Assembly: GCA_963815305.1 (NCBI GenBank) | Contig: CAWFFW010000001.1 | Coordinates: 1,240,001-1,304,000 of the forward strand | Direction: 5' to 3' | DNA from: CAXBID01 sp963815305 | GTDB taxonomy: Bacteria > Bacteroidota > Bacteroidia > Flavobacteriales > Flavobacteriaceae | DNA: 64,000 nt | Shown here: positions 26,262 to 35,382 of the stretch, in pieces | Layout of the letters: every line of letters starts with the position of its first letter | Position numbering within the stretch: position 1 is the first letter of the stretch | Notes under the pieces: generated by a model | What the model saw: the letters and a program-made list of their open reading frames with translations, nothing else | What the model was told of the DNA's origin: nothing | The model's database searches: none | Program-made: the position numbers and the translations under genes

Positions 26262-27323
26262 CTAGCTATAAATTTTATTTATTAAATAAAAATCGGCTAA
26301 AACCAAAGCTGCCATAGCTTCAACGATAGGTACAGCACGTGGCACCACACAAGGATCGTGACGCCCTTTACCATGCATTTGGACAACTTTACCTTCTTTA
26401 TCAATGGTTTCGTACTGTTGTATAAGTGTGGCTACAGGTTTAAAAGCTACATTAAAATAAATATCCATTCCGTTACTAATGCCTCCTTGAATACCTCCTG
26501 AGAAATTAGTTTTGGTAGTGCCATCGCTATTAAAAGCATCATTATGGTCGCTGCCGTACATGGTGCTTCCATGAAAGCCGCTACCGTATTCAAACCCTTT
26601 TACAGCGTTAATAGACAACATGGCTTTTCCTAATTCGGCATGTAATTTATCAAAAACAGGTTCACCTAAACCTACTGGTACATTCTGGATAACACAACTT
26701 ACAATACCACCAACCGTATCACCTTTTCCGCGCACTTCTTTAATGTAATTTTCCATTTTTGAAGCCATATCTTGATCTGGACAACGCACCGCATTCGATT
26801 CTACTTTTGTTAAATCCAGTTCATTATAAGATTTATCAAGTTTCATAGTACCAACACCTGATACATAGGCTGTTATTTCAAGACCTTTTAGCATTTGTTT
26901 CGCTATAGCCCCAGCAACTACACGACACGCTGTTTCACGCGCAGAGCTACGCCCGCCGCCACGGTAATCTCGAACACCGTATTTTTTATCATAGGTATAA
27001 TCAGCATGACTTGGCCGATAACTATCTTTTATATGAGAATAATCATGAGATTTTTGGTTAGTATTTTCAATAACAAAACCAATAGAAGTTCCCGTACTTA
27101 AACCTTCAAAAATACCCGAATAAAATTTTACGGTATCAGGTTCTTTGCGTTGGGTAACAATAGCCGATTGCCCTGGTTTTCGTCGATTTAATTCATTTTG
27201 AATATCATCTAAGTCTAATTCAATTCCCGGAGGACAACCATCAATAACACCACCCAGTGCAGGTCCATGAGATTCTCCGTAAGTTGTTACATTAAAAAGT
27301 TTTCCGAAGGAATTACCAGCCAT
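26262..27323 (-). CDS. aroC: Chorismate synthase
   Basis: A 353-aa enzyme that converts 5-enolpyruvylshikimate-3-phosphate to chorismate using reduced FMN, the last step of the shikimate pathway. All family signatures are present: GESHGPALGGVIDGCPPG at the N terminus, DYRGGGRSSARETACRV (about 118-134), GSxxHNDAF and GGIQGGISNG, and the C-terminal GRHDPCVVPRAVPIVEAMAA. The length is normal. It is monocistronic here, away from other aro genes, and diverges from the metallophosphoesterase gene. Confidence 0.98.
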   Translation of the reverse strand: MAGNSFGKLFNVTTYGESHGPALGGVIDGCPPGIELDLDDIQNELNRRKPGQSAIVTQRKEPDTVKFYSGIFEGLSTGTSIGFVIENTNQKSHDYSHIKDSYRPSHADYTYDKKYGVRDYRGGGRSSARETACRVVAGAIAKQMLKGLEITAYVSGVGTMKLDKSYNELDLTKVESNAVRCPDQDMASKMENYIKEVRGKGDTVGGIVSCVIQNVPVGLGEPVFDKLHAELGKAMLSINAVKGFEYGSGFHGSTMYGSDHNDAFNSDGTTKTNFSGGIQGGISNGMDIYFNVAFKPVATLIQQYETIDKEGKVVQMHGKGRHDPCVVPRAVPIVEAMAALVLADFYLINKIYS

Positions 27324-27390
27324 AGTTATATTTTTTGCTAAAATAAAGCTTTTTTCTAATTCGCTACTCTAATTTTAGTAACTATACCTG

Positions 27391-27408
27391 TTTTTATTCG
27401 AATAAAAA
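27391..27408. promoter_or_regulatory. Perfect 18-bp palindrome between divergent genes
   Basis: TTTTTATTCGAATAAAAA lies between aroC (minus) and the LpxH-like gene (plus). A dyad of this size between divergent starts could be an operator, but AT-rich DNA yields such palindromes by chance and no regulator is adjacent. Confidence 0.3.
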
Positions 27409-27523
27409 TGAACACCCTATAATTATAAATACCATAACAATTGTTTAACAAAATGCTTACCTATAATTAATCATTTGATAATGATGGCATCATACTAAAA
27501 GGAGTTATTTGTAATATATATGA

Positions 27524-28378
27524 TTGTGCACATTGAAAATTAAAAGGAAAATAGAAATTGTTGTAATATCAGATGTCCACCTAGGCACTCATGGCTGCCA
27601 CGCCAAACATGTACTAAATTATTTAAATAGTATAGAACCAAAAAAGTTAATCTTAAATGGCGATATCATTGATATTTGGTTTAGTAAACGTTATTTTCCG
27701 AAATCACACTTAAAAGTGATTAAGAAACTAATGGACATGGCTTCTCAGGGTTCAGAAATTATTTATATTACTGGAAACCATGACGATATGCTTCGTAAGT
27801 TTGCGGGCATGCATATCGGAAATATTTCAATTGTAAATAAAATAGTTTTAGAAATAGATGGTAAAAAAGCTTGGTTTTTTCATGGTGACGTGTTTGATTT
27901 TTCCATTCAAAACACGAAATGGTTAGCTAAATTAGGGCGTTATGGTTATGATGTTTTAATCCTACTAAATCGATGCGCCAATTGGTATTTAAAAAAGCTT
28001 GGAAAAGAACGTTACTCGTTATCTAAAAAAATTAAAAATGGCGACAAAGGCACCATGACATATATCCTTGATTTTGAACGTCTTATTTCTGATTTAGCTA
28101 TTGAAAATGACTATGATTATGTAGTTTGCGGACACGTACATCAACCAAAAATAGAATATTATGAAAATAAATACGGTAAGACCATGTATTTAAATTCTGG
28201 TGATTGGGTTGAAAATTTCACTGCGTTAGAATATCAATTTAAACGTTGGAAAATTTATAACTTTAATAAAGATAAATTGTCACCATGTTACGTTGATGAA
28301 GATTTAGAAGACATGGATATTAGGAGTTTAATTGCCGCCATTACTATTGTTAAACAAACAGACAAGAATAAGAAATAA
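27524..28378 (+). CDS. LpxH-like metallophosphoesterase (UDP-2,3-diacylglucosamine diphosphatase family)
   Basis: A protein of about 280 aa with the five calcineurin-type metal-binding blocks: ISDVHLG, NGDIIDIW, TGNHDD, the FHGD segment and CGHVHQP. Together they fit the LpxH/LpxH2 group, which cleaves UDP-diacylglucosamine in lipid A synthesis at the membrane surface. There is no in-frame ATG at the N terminus; start candidates are TTG at 27524 and TTG at 27533. The second gives LKIKRKIEIVVISDVHLG, the usual length of relatives, and is my preferred start. Other phosphoesterase roles are possible. Confidence 0.83.
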   Translation: MCTLKIKRKIEIVVISDVHLGTHGCHAKHVLNYLNSIEPKKLILNGDIIDIWFSKRYFPKSHLKVIKKLMDMASQGSEIIYITGNHDDMLRKFAGMHIGNISIVNKIVLEIDGKKAWFFHGDVFDFSIQNTKWLAKLGRYGYDVLILLNRCANWYLKKLGKERYSLSKKIKNGDKGTMTYILDFERLISDLAIENDYDYVVCGHVHQPKIEYYENKYGKTMYLNSGDWVENFTALEYQFKRWKIYNFNKDKLSPCYVDEDLEDMDIRSLIAAITIVKQTDKNKK

Positions 28379-28499
28379 TACTTTTATTTAGTATTAAGTC
28401 TTTAGATATGTCTATTTTTATTTCTTCATATGCAATTTTTTTATTCGAGCTAAACACGTTATATATTTAGTCATTTTTTACAAACCTTTAAACTCATAT

Positions 28500-29309
28500 A
28501 TGCAAACCATTAAAACTCTTCTATTATCATTTTTAGTATTTTCATTCCATAGCTGTCATACTACTAAAGGCACAAATCATGATGTTAAAAGTACTATAAG
28601 TAATAGCGAATATTATCAACTCAAAGTGTATACTTTTAACTCAAACAGTCAAGCTACAACCACTGATAAATATCTTAATGAAGCTTATTTGCCAGGGTTA
28701 AAAAAAATAGGGATTAACAACATAGGTGTATTTAAACTTAAACCAAATAATACAGATTCCATTCAAAAAACATATGTTCTTATTCCATTCGCTTCTATGG
28801 AACAATTTGTAACGCATGAGAATAAATTAAATAATGATAAAAACTATGTATTAGCAGGAAATGCTTACATAAATGCACCTCATAATGCGCCACCATACCA
28901 ACGGGTAGCATCTACTTTAATGAAAGCTTTCAAAGACATGCCATTTATGCAACCTTCAAAACTAGAAAGTCCAAAAACAGAGCGTGTATATGAATTACGA
29001 AGTTATGAATCTGCCACAGAACAGTATCATAAAAACAAAGTTGATATGTTTAATGCTGGTGGTGAAATTAAACTGTTTGAACGTTTAAATTTTAATGCCG
29101 TGTTTTATGCTGAAGTTATTTCTGGATCTAAAATGCCTAACCTGATGTATATGACTACGTTTGAGAATCAGGCAAGTCGCGATGCACATTGGAAAGCCTT
29201 TAGAGAATCTGATGAATGGAATACATTAAAAGCTAAAAAAATATATGAGAATAATGTTTCTCATATAGATATTATTTTTCTTTACCCAACCGAATATTCC
29301 GATTATTAA
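28500..29309 (+). CDS. NIPSNAP family lipoprotein
   Basis: A 269-aa protein with an N-terminal signal ending in a lipobox-like FSFHSC (Cys19). It contains two ferredoxin-like NIPSNAP-type repeats: about 38-130 (YYQLKVYTFNSN) and about 160-265 (RVYELRSYESATEQYHKNKVDMF, then MYMTTFENQASRDAHWKAF and DEWNTLKA). The function of bacterial NIPSNAP proteins is not established. Its 3' end overlaps the convergent dehydrogenase gene by four bases. Confidence 0.85.
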   Translation: MQTIKTLLLSFLVFSFHSCHTTKGTNHDVKSTISNSEYYQLKVYTFNSNSQATTTDKYLNEAYLPGLKKIGINNIGVFKLKPNNTDSIQKTYVLIPFASMEQFVTHENKLNNDKNYVLAGNAYINAPHNAPPYQRVASTLMKAFKDMPFMQPSKLESPKTERVYELRSYESATEQYHKNKVDMFNAGGEIKLFERLNFNAVFYAEVISGSKMPNLMYMTTFENQASRDAHWKAFRESDEWNTLKAKKIYENNVSHIDIIFLYPTEYSDY

Positions 29310-32215
29310 ATCAAGGCTTCTTTTAGAATAGTAACTGGGTGTTTTGCTTCACGTTGCGTAAAGTCCTTTATTTGATGCCTGCAACTGGTTCCATTTGCTG
29401 AAATAATAATGTCTGCTGAAGCTTTTCTAACCGCTGGGAATAGGGTTTGCTCGCCTATTTGCATGCTTACGTCGTAATGTTCCTTTTCATAACCAAAACT
29501 ACCTGCCATCCCGCAACATCCACTTGGTATTATAGTCACTTTATAATTTTTTGGAAGATTTAACACAGCAAAACTTGACCATTGGTTGCTCATTGCTTTT
29601 TGATGACAATGCCCGTGAAACTTAATAGTTTTACTTTCTAAAGTGAATTGTTCTGGCTTTATATTACCTAATTCTACCTCTTGTTGAATAAACTCTTCAA
29701 TTAAAAAAGTATTTTTAGCAATCGCTTCCGCGGAAGTTTTATCATCAGCTAATTTTAAATATTCATCTTTAAAAGTTAAAATTGCTGAAGGTTCAATCCC
29801 TATCAAAGGCGTTTCTTTTGAAATTTTATTTTTAAATATTGAAACATTTTTATTTGCTAATGCCTTGGCTTGCTCTAATAATCCTTTTGATAAAAATGCG
29901 CGACCAGATTCTACGCTGTCTAGAATTTCAACCACATAATTTAAGCTCTTCAAAAGTTCTAATGTATCAATTCCAATAGAAGTATCTAAATAATTGGTAA
30001 ACTCATCATTAAACAAATAAACGGTTTTAATGTGATGTCCTCTACTTGTAATTAATTTGAAATTCTGATAATACGCATTTAAACTTTTACTTGAAATTAA
30101 AGGTAAACTTCTTTCTTTAGCAATTCCAAAAGATTTTTTTAAAATTGATGATGTAAAATGGTTTGAAAATATAAAATTTGATAGCTTAGGAAGCTTACTG
30201 CTATAGCCGTTTAGTTTATTATTATATGCAAATAATTTAGTCCTAAAAGACACTCCATTTGCTTTTTGATATTGATATTGAAACTCGGCTTTTAAACTCG
30301 CTACATCCACACTGCTTGGGCACTCACTAGCGCAGGCTTTGCAGCTTAAACATAAATCGAAAACGTCTTTTAATTCAATATGATTAAACTTGTTTTCTTT
30401 ATTTGAATGCGTTAAAAACTCTCGCAGAGCATTTGCTCTAGCACGTGTGGTATCTTTTTCATTTCTGGTTGCTCGATAACTGGGGCACATAGTTCCGCCA
30501 AATTCTGGAAGCTTTCTGCAATCTCCCGAACCATTGCATTTTTCTGCTTCTCGTAAAATACCCTGAGATTTAGAAAAATCTAAAAGGGTTTCTATTTTGG
30601 GTTCTACGCTATTTGGCTCGTAGCGAAGCGATTTATCCATAGGAAAAGCATCTACTATCTTTCCTGGATTAAAGATATTATTAGCATCAAAAGCGGTTTT
30701 AATTCGTTTTAAAATTTGATAGTTTTTCTCACCTATCATTAAAGGAATAAATTCACCTCGTACAATGCCATCACCATGCTCCCCACTCATAGAGCCTTTA
30801 TATTTTTTTACCAAATGCGCCACATCAGTCGTAATTTTCCTGAACAAAACAACATCTTCTGCTTTTTTCAAATTTAAAATTGGTCGCAAATGAAGTTCAC
30901 CAGCACCTGCATGGGCATAATAAATGGCATCTTGTTTAAAACCTTTCATCAATTGAGTAAACTCAGAAATATATGCAGATAAATCAGATAATGCTACCGC
31001 AGTATCTTCAATACAAGCAGCGGATTTTTTATCTCCAATAATATTACCCAACAATCCCAAACCTGCGCTACGCAAATCATTGGCTTTGCTAATGTCGTGG
31101 CCTACTAGTTGAGGGTTTGCATAACTTAAACCTGTTTTTTCAATTTCTAATATGAGCTTTTGAGCTGAATTTACAACGTCTTCCAAATTATCTGCTCTTA
31201 CTTCACACATCAAAATAGCTTTTGGATCGCCAACTATAAATTGTCTATTTTCTTGTTGCGTTTTGTTATGCTTTGTACAATCTAAAATGGTTTTATCCAT
31301 CATTTCACAGGTATACAAATTATGTTTCATAACGGGTATAACCGCTTTCAAACAGTTTTCAATACTATTAAAATGTGCAGCTACTAATATGGCTTGAGTA
31401 GGTGGTAATTTATCTAACTTTAAAGTAATTTGGGTTGTAAAAGCTAAAGTACCCTCACTTCCAGAAAGTAATTTGCACATATTGAAAGGCTCAGACGTAT
31501 CTGAAAATACATTAGATTTTATCAATTCATCTATTGCATAACCCGTATTTCTTCTATGTATTTCTGGTTTTGGAAAATCCTCGATAATTTGATTTTGAAC
31601 AGATTTAGAATTTAACTCATCAAAAATTGTTTTATAAATATGCCCTTCTAATGTGTTTTCTTTAATTTTTTTAAAAAATTCATTAGAATCTATGTCATTA
31701 AAAACAGCTTCGCTCCCATCACTTAAAATAGTTTGTAATTCTAAAACCTTATCACGAGTAACACCATATTGAATAGAGGTTGTGCCTGAAGAATTATTAC
31801 CAACCATCCCTCCTATCATACATCGGTTTGATGTTGATGTGTTAGGTCCGAAAAATAAACCAAAAGGTTTTAAATAATTATTGAGTTGATCACGAACCAC
31901 ACCAGGCTGCAAAGTCACAGTTTGTTCAACTTCATTAATACTAATAATTTTTGTGAAATATTTAGAAACATCCACCACAATACCGCTTCCAACACATTGT
32001 CCAGCTAGCGAAGTTCCTGCAGTTCTAGGTATCAAAGCCGTTTTATTAGTGTTAGCAAACTCAATGAGTATTTTAATGTCATCAATATGTCTCGGGTAAG
32101 CTACCGCTAAAGGTAACATTCTGTAAACCGAAGCATCCGTTGCATATATGGATTTTATTAAATCGTCATCATATAAGTTTCCAGATAATTTTGATTTTAA
32201 GTCTTTTATATGCAT
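29306..32215 (-). CDS. Fused FAD-linked oxidase / Fe-S oxidoreductase (YdiJ-like D-2-hydroxyacid dehydrogenase)
   Basis: A 969-aa fusion. The N-terminal half (about 1-520) is a GlcD-type FAD oxidase: the PCMH FAD-binding domain with PRTAGTSLAGQCVG and MIGGMVGNNSSGT, then the C-terminal substrate domain with YYAHAGAGELHLRP and SGEHGDGIVRGEFIP. The second half resembles GlcF: ferredoxin-like CLSCKACASECPSSVD and an upstream Cys group (CNGSGDC, MCPSYR), then a CCG-type domain with GHCHQKAMSN and PSGCCGMAGSFGYE. Such proteins oxidise D-2-hydroxyacids (D-lactate, D-2-hydroxyglutarate, glycolate) and pass electrons to a membrane or soluble acceptor. Substrate choice is uncertain. The 3' end overlaps the NIPSNAP gene by four bases. 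Confidence 0.92.
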   Translation of the reverse strand: MHIKDLKSKLSGNLYDDDLIKSIYATDASVYRMLPLAVAYPRHIDDIKILIEFANTNKTALIPRTAGTSLAGQCVGSGIVVDVSKYFTKIISINEVEQTVTLQPGVVRDQLNNYLKPFGLFFGPNTSTSNRCMIGGMVGNNSSGTTSIQYGVTRDKVLELQTILSDGSEAVFNDIDSNEFFKKIKENTLEGHIYKTIFDELNSKSVQNQIIEDFPKPEIHRRNTGYAIDELIKSNVFSDTSEPFNMCKLLSGSEGTLAFTTQITLKLDKLPPTQAILVAAHFNSIENCLKAVIPVMKHNLYTCEMMDKTILDCTKHNKTQQENRQFIVGDPKAILMCEVRADNLEDVVNSAQKLILEIEKTGLSYANPQLVGHDISKANDLRSAGLGLLGNIIGDKKSAACIEDTAVALSDLSAYISEFTQLMKGFKQDAIYYAHAGAGELHLRPILNLKKAEDVVLFRKITTDVAHLVKKYKGSMSGEHGDGIVRGEFIPLMIGEKNYQILKRIKTAFDANNIFNPGKIVDAFPMDKSLRYEPNSVEPKIETLLDFSKSQGILREAEKCNGSGDCRKLPEFGGTMCPSYRATRNEKDTTRARANALREFLTHSNKENKFNHIELKDVFDLCLSCKACASECPSSVDVASLKAEFQYQYQKANGVSFRTKLFAYNNKLNGYSSKLPKLSNFIFSNHFTSSILKKSFGIAKERSLPLISSKSLNAYYQNFKLITSRGHHIKTVYLFNDEFTNYLDTSIGIDTLELLKSLNYVVEILDSVESGRAFLSKGLLEQAKALANKNVSIFKNKISKETPLIGIEPSAILTFKDEYLKLADDKTSAEAIAKNTFLIEEFIQQEVELGNIKPEQFTLESKTIKFHGHCHQKAMSNQWSSFAVLNLPKNYKVTIIPSGCCGMAGSFGYEKEHYDVSMQIGEQTLFPAVRKASADIIISANGTSCRHQIKDFTQREAKHPVTILKEALI

Positions 32216-32353
32216 TGGGTTAAAAAAAATATTATATACGTAAATATATATACAAAAATGACGTTATTTTTGTAAATATAATCTGAAAAATTATAATGGT
32301 CTAATCTGTTAAAATGACCGTATATATATTAATTAAACTAAAACTATAAATTT

Positions 32354-32839
32354 ATGAAGAAATTATTTTTATTATCATTCGCCCTTATTGGTTTCGCGTT
32401 TTCATCAAGTGCTCAAACCATTTCTGAAAATGCTCTTGGATTACGTCTTGGAGACAGTGACGGGTTTGGTGCCGAAATCTCATACCAACGCGCCCTTGGA
32501 GACAATAACCGTTTAGAATTAGATTTAGGTTTAAGAAGCGGAAATGGATATGATGGATTTAAACTAGCTGGATTATACCAATGGGTATGGCTTTTAGATG
32601 GCAACTTTAATTGGTTTGCAGGTGTTGGTGGCGGTATTGGCTCATACAGTTATGATAATAAGTTTTCTAACGGTGACGATAGCGAAACTTTTATTTTTGC
32701 TGCTGGAGACATTGGTATTGAATACAATTTTAATATTCCACTACAATTAGCTATTGATGCAAGGCCTGAGTTTGGATTTGGAGATTATAGGGATGATTTA
32801 GATTTTGATATCGCTTTAAGTATTCGTTATCGTTTCTAA
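32354..32839 (+). CDS. Small outer-membrane beta-barrel protein
   Basis: A 161-aa protein with a signal peptide (1-20, ending SSA before QTISENALGLRLG). The mature chain is made of alternating amphipathic strands rich in Gly and aromatic residues (AEISYQRAL, RLELDLGLRSG, WFAGVGGGIGSYSYD, IGIEYNFN) and ends in an aromatic residue (ALSIRYRF), a typical outer-membrane insertion signal. Eight strands would fit an OmpA-like or OmpW-sized barrel. Function unknown. It is followed by a clear terminator at 32863-32890. Confidence 0.82.
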   Translation: MKKLFLLSFALIGFAFSSSAQTISENALGLRLGDSDGFGAEISYQRALGDNNRLELDLGLRSGNGYDGFKLAGLYQWVWLLDGNFNWFAGVGGGIGSYSYDNKFSNGDDSETFIFAAGDIGIEYNFNIPLQLAIDARPEFGFGDYRDDLDFDIALSIRYRF

Positions 32840-32862
32840 TCTATTGAAAATATAGACAAAAT

Positions 32863-32890
32863 AAAAAAGCACCGTTAAGGTGCTTTTTTT
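32863..32890 (+). terminator. Rho-independent terminator
   Basis: AAAAAAGCACC (32863-32873) pairs with GGTGCTTTTTTT (32879-32890) around a five-base loop, ending in seven T. It closes the beta-barrel gene; the next plus-strand gene starts 16 bases later. Confidence 0.88.
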
Positions 32891-32905
32891 ATAAATAGAT
32901 ATTAT

Positions 32906-34597
32906 ATGAAAAACTTAGCTATTGTAGGATTAGGACCCCGTGGATTATATGCATTGGAACAAGTTATTTCACTACTAGCCGAAAATAAAAAAATTATTAA
33001 TATTATGGTGTTTGAGCCCACATCTATACCAGGGGCTGGTCCTGTATGGAATACAACCCAAGTAGATTCCAACTGGGCTAATATCACCGAAAGAGCTTTA
33101 GTTGGATTAACCCAAAGACCAACTATTATTTATAATAACATTATAATAGAGGCTTTTCCTTCTTATCATGAATGGTGTGATTTTTCAATAAATAAAATTC
33201 AATTAGATATTTTTCCGCCACGGCGTAAAGTAGGACACTACTTAAGTGAACGTTTTAATAGTTTAGCCAAAGCAAATGTATTCGAAATTGTAAAATCTAG
33301 AATAGATCAAATTGATTTTAGTGAAAATAAAATTATTTTGACATCAAATATGAATAAACGTTATAGTGTTGACGATGTTTTGTTCACTGTTGGTCACCAA
33401 AAAACAAAACTTTCTAAGCAATTAAAATCATGGAAAGCCCACACTGATTCATTTCAAAATTTAAAACTTTATACTCATACATATCCTGTTTCTCAATTTA
33501 AATTAAATGATAATGACATTAAAATTGGCATCATGGGTTTTGGACTAGCCATGGTAGATGTTATGAGAGCTTGTACTCTAGGTCGTTATGGCCATTTTAA
33601 AATTATTAATCCTAAAACTTTAGAATCGGAATATATTAAAACCAAAAAACACCAGCCAAAACTCATCCCCTTTTCATTAGATGGATTGCCATTAGCACCT
33701 AAACCTATTAGTAAAACAATTGATAATTGGTACAAACCAACCAAAACTGATTTATTCTATGTTAAGAACGCTATTGAAATGTTTAATAATAAAGAAGTTC
33801 ATGATATTCAATTTATAACGAAACTAATCTCCAAAATTGTTGCGTCTATTTACACAAACTTAAATCAGAAAGCATTGCATCATAGCTATGAAAACGATGC
33901 TATTGAAGCTATTGTATTAAATTATTTAAATGATGAAACTTTTAAACATGATTTAATTTTTAATAGAGAAACCTCTGTATATAAAACAATACAAAGTTTT
34001 GTAAATATGGCTTTGGGTAATGAACCCATCACTTTAGATTATTGCATTTGGCAGGTGTGGCGTCAATGTCAGCCAACATTATATATAGCTTTCTCGCATG
34101 CGAATGTAAATCATAAAATAATTAAGCAGGTTATAGATTTAGATGATAGAAGCAAACGTTACTCATACGGGCCGCCTGTAGAAAGTATTCAACAAATGCT
34201 TGCCCTTGTAGAGGCTAATGTTCTTGATTTAGATTTTGTAAATAATCCTAAAATAACACCTACAAAAAATGGGTGGAAGTTTGAAAATAGTTACCAAAAA
34301 CAATGTGAAACCAATATCATGATAAACAGTGTTTTAGACACGCCTCAACTTAAAAAAGTAAATTCGAAAATTATAAAATCGCTATTAAATCATAATATAA
34401 TTCAACCTATACATTCTGATTTAGGTATTGATACTAATACTGATGGTACTGTTATAATGCCCAACGACGAATCTAATAAATCAATTTCTGTACTTGGAAG
34501 ACTTTCAAAAGGGAGTGTTATAGGCGTTGATGCAATTTTAGAATGTTTTGGCAAACGGATTGAAGATTGGGCTAAAGCTTTTGTAAAGCGTGTGTAA
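32906..34597 (+). CDS. FAD/NAD(P)-binding protein
   Basis: A 563-aa protein beginning with a dinucleotide-binding motif, LAIVGLGPRGLYALEQV (GxGPxG), then VFEPTSIPGAGPVWN and NWANITERAL. This combination defines the FAD-NAD(P)-binding family related to HI0933-like and lycopene/lysine-hydroxylase-type oxidoreductases. A second nucleotide-binding motif (IKIGIMGFGLAMVDVMRA, about 206-220) and a C-terminal SVLGRLSKGSVIGVDAILECFGKRIEDWA complete the pattern. Substrate unknown. It starts directly after a terminator, so a promoter should lie in or near that hairpin. The following gene is convergent, with two bases between stops. Confidence 0.82.
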   Translation: MKNLAIVGLGPRGLYALEQVISLLAENKKIINIMVFEPTSIPGAGPVWNTTQVDSNWANITERALVGLTQRPTIIYNNIIIEAFPSYHEWCDFSINKIQLDIFPPRRKVGHYLSERFNSLAKANVFEIVKSRIDQIDFSENKIILTSNMNKRYSVDDVLFTVGHQKTKLSKQLKSWKAHTDSFQNLKLYTHTYPVSQFKLNDNDIKIGIMGFGLAMVDVMRACTLGRYGHFKIINPKTLESEYIKTKKHQPKLIPFSLDGLPLAPKPISKTIDNWYKPTKTDLFYVKNAIEMFNNKEVHDIQFITKLISKIVASIYTNLNQKALHHSYENDAIEAIVLNYLNDETFKHDLIFNRETSVYKTIQSFVNMALGNEPITLDYCIWQVWRQCQPTLYIAFSHANVNHKIIKQVIDLDDRSKRYSYGPPVESIQQMLALVEANVLDLDFVNNPKITPTKNGWKFENSYQKQCETNIMINSVLDTPQLKKVNSKIIKSLLNHNIIQPIHSDLGIDTNTDGTVIMPNDESNKSISVLGRLSKGSVIGVDAILECFGKRIEDWAKAFVKRV

Positions 34598-34599
34598 AT

Positions 34600-35382
34600 T
34601 TATAACGGTTGTTTTTCACTTAAGTACTTCCAATAGCGCTTCGGTACATGGCGAATATGAAGTTTCATATTTTTTCTTGATTCAATATTAGTACTATTAA
34701 AATAATCTTGCCATAGTTTTTGAAATTCAAACTCTTCATCAGAAAAATAATTTGAAGATGTTTTTGAAGGGTCGAAATCTTTTGAAAATTCAAAATTAAT
34801 AATCTCAACTTTATTTAAATCATAATACAAACCGTAATGGCGTTTTACATCATAAATTACCCATTTTTGATCGGCATACCTACTTTTAAAATGCTTTAAA
34901 ATTAGTGGTAATACATTAAAATCTGGATCGATATTAGCAAAATAAATACCATCTTTTGTCAACTTAAATCTCACAAAAGCTTCCATTCTATGTTTTTCTC
35001 GACCAACCATTTTCGCTATTTGAGAAATTTTTAAAACGGTATGATTTGCGTAATCTTTATCTATTGAAATCGTGCTTTTAAAAGCATATCTAATATAATC
35101 CAACAATATATTTTCAATGTTTTCCTTTTCACTTAAAAAAGCATAATATAATTGATAAGATCTGTTTTTAGAAAGTTTGCTTTTAATACCCTTCCAAACC
35201 CTGTCAGACTTTGTAGTATCGGTTATCACAGTTTCAGGATTTGAAAAAAGTAAATTCTGCGCTGTATACTTATTTTGAATTTGAGCATCTTTAAGTTGAT
35301 ATTCATATACGTAGAAAACACAAGTTAAAAACCCATCAAAAGTACCATCATATATTAAATTTGAATGTTGCATGCTATCCAA
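34600..35382 (-). CDS. TIGR03915/DUF4130 family putative DNA metabolism protein
   Basis: A 260-aa soluble protein with the DUF4130 pattern: YDGTFDGFLTCVFYVYE at the start (about 11-27), DYIRYAFK, QIAKMVGREKHRMEAFVRF (about 133-151), DPDFNVLPLILKHFKSRYADQKWVIYD and the terminal HVPKRYWKYLSEKQ. The family is found with a specific radical-SAM protein, and the two genes here overlap by eight bases in that order. A joint role in DNA repair or modification has been proposed from co-occurrence and the DNA-binding features of the partner; the reaction is unknown. It may bind nucleic acid or the radical-SAM enzyme. Confidence 0.9.
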   Translation of the reverse strand: MDSMQHSNLIYDGTFDGFLTCVFYVYEYQLKDAQIQNKYTAQNLLFSNPETVITDTTKSDRVWKGIKSKLSKNRSYQLYYAFLSEKENIENILLDYIRYAFKSTISIDKDYANHTVLKISQIAKMVGREKHRMEAFVRFKLTKDGIYFANIDPDFNVLPLILKHFKSRYADQKWVIYDVKRHYGLYYDLNKVEIINFEFSKDFDPSKTSSNYFSDEEFEFQKLWQDYFNSTNIESRKNMKLHIRHVPKRYWKYLSEKQPL

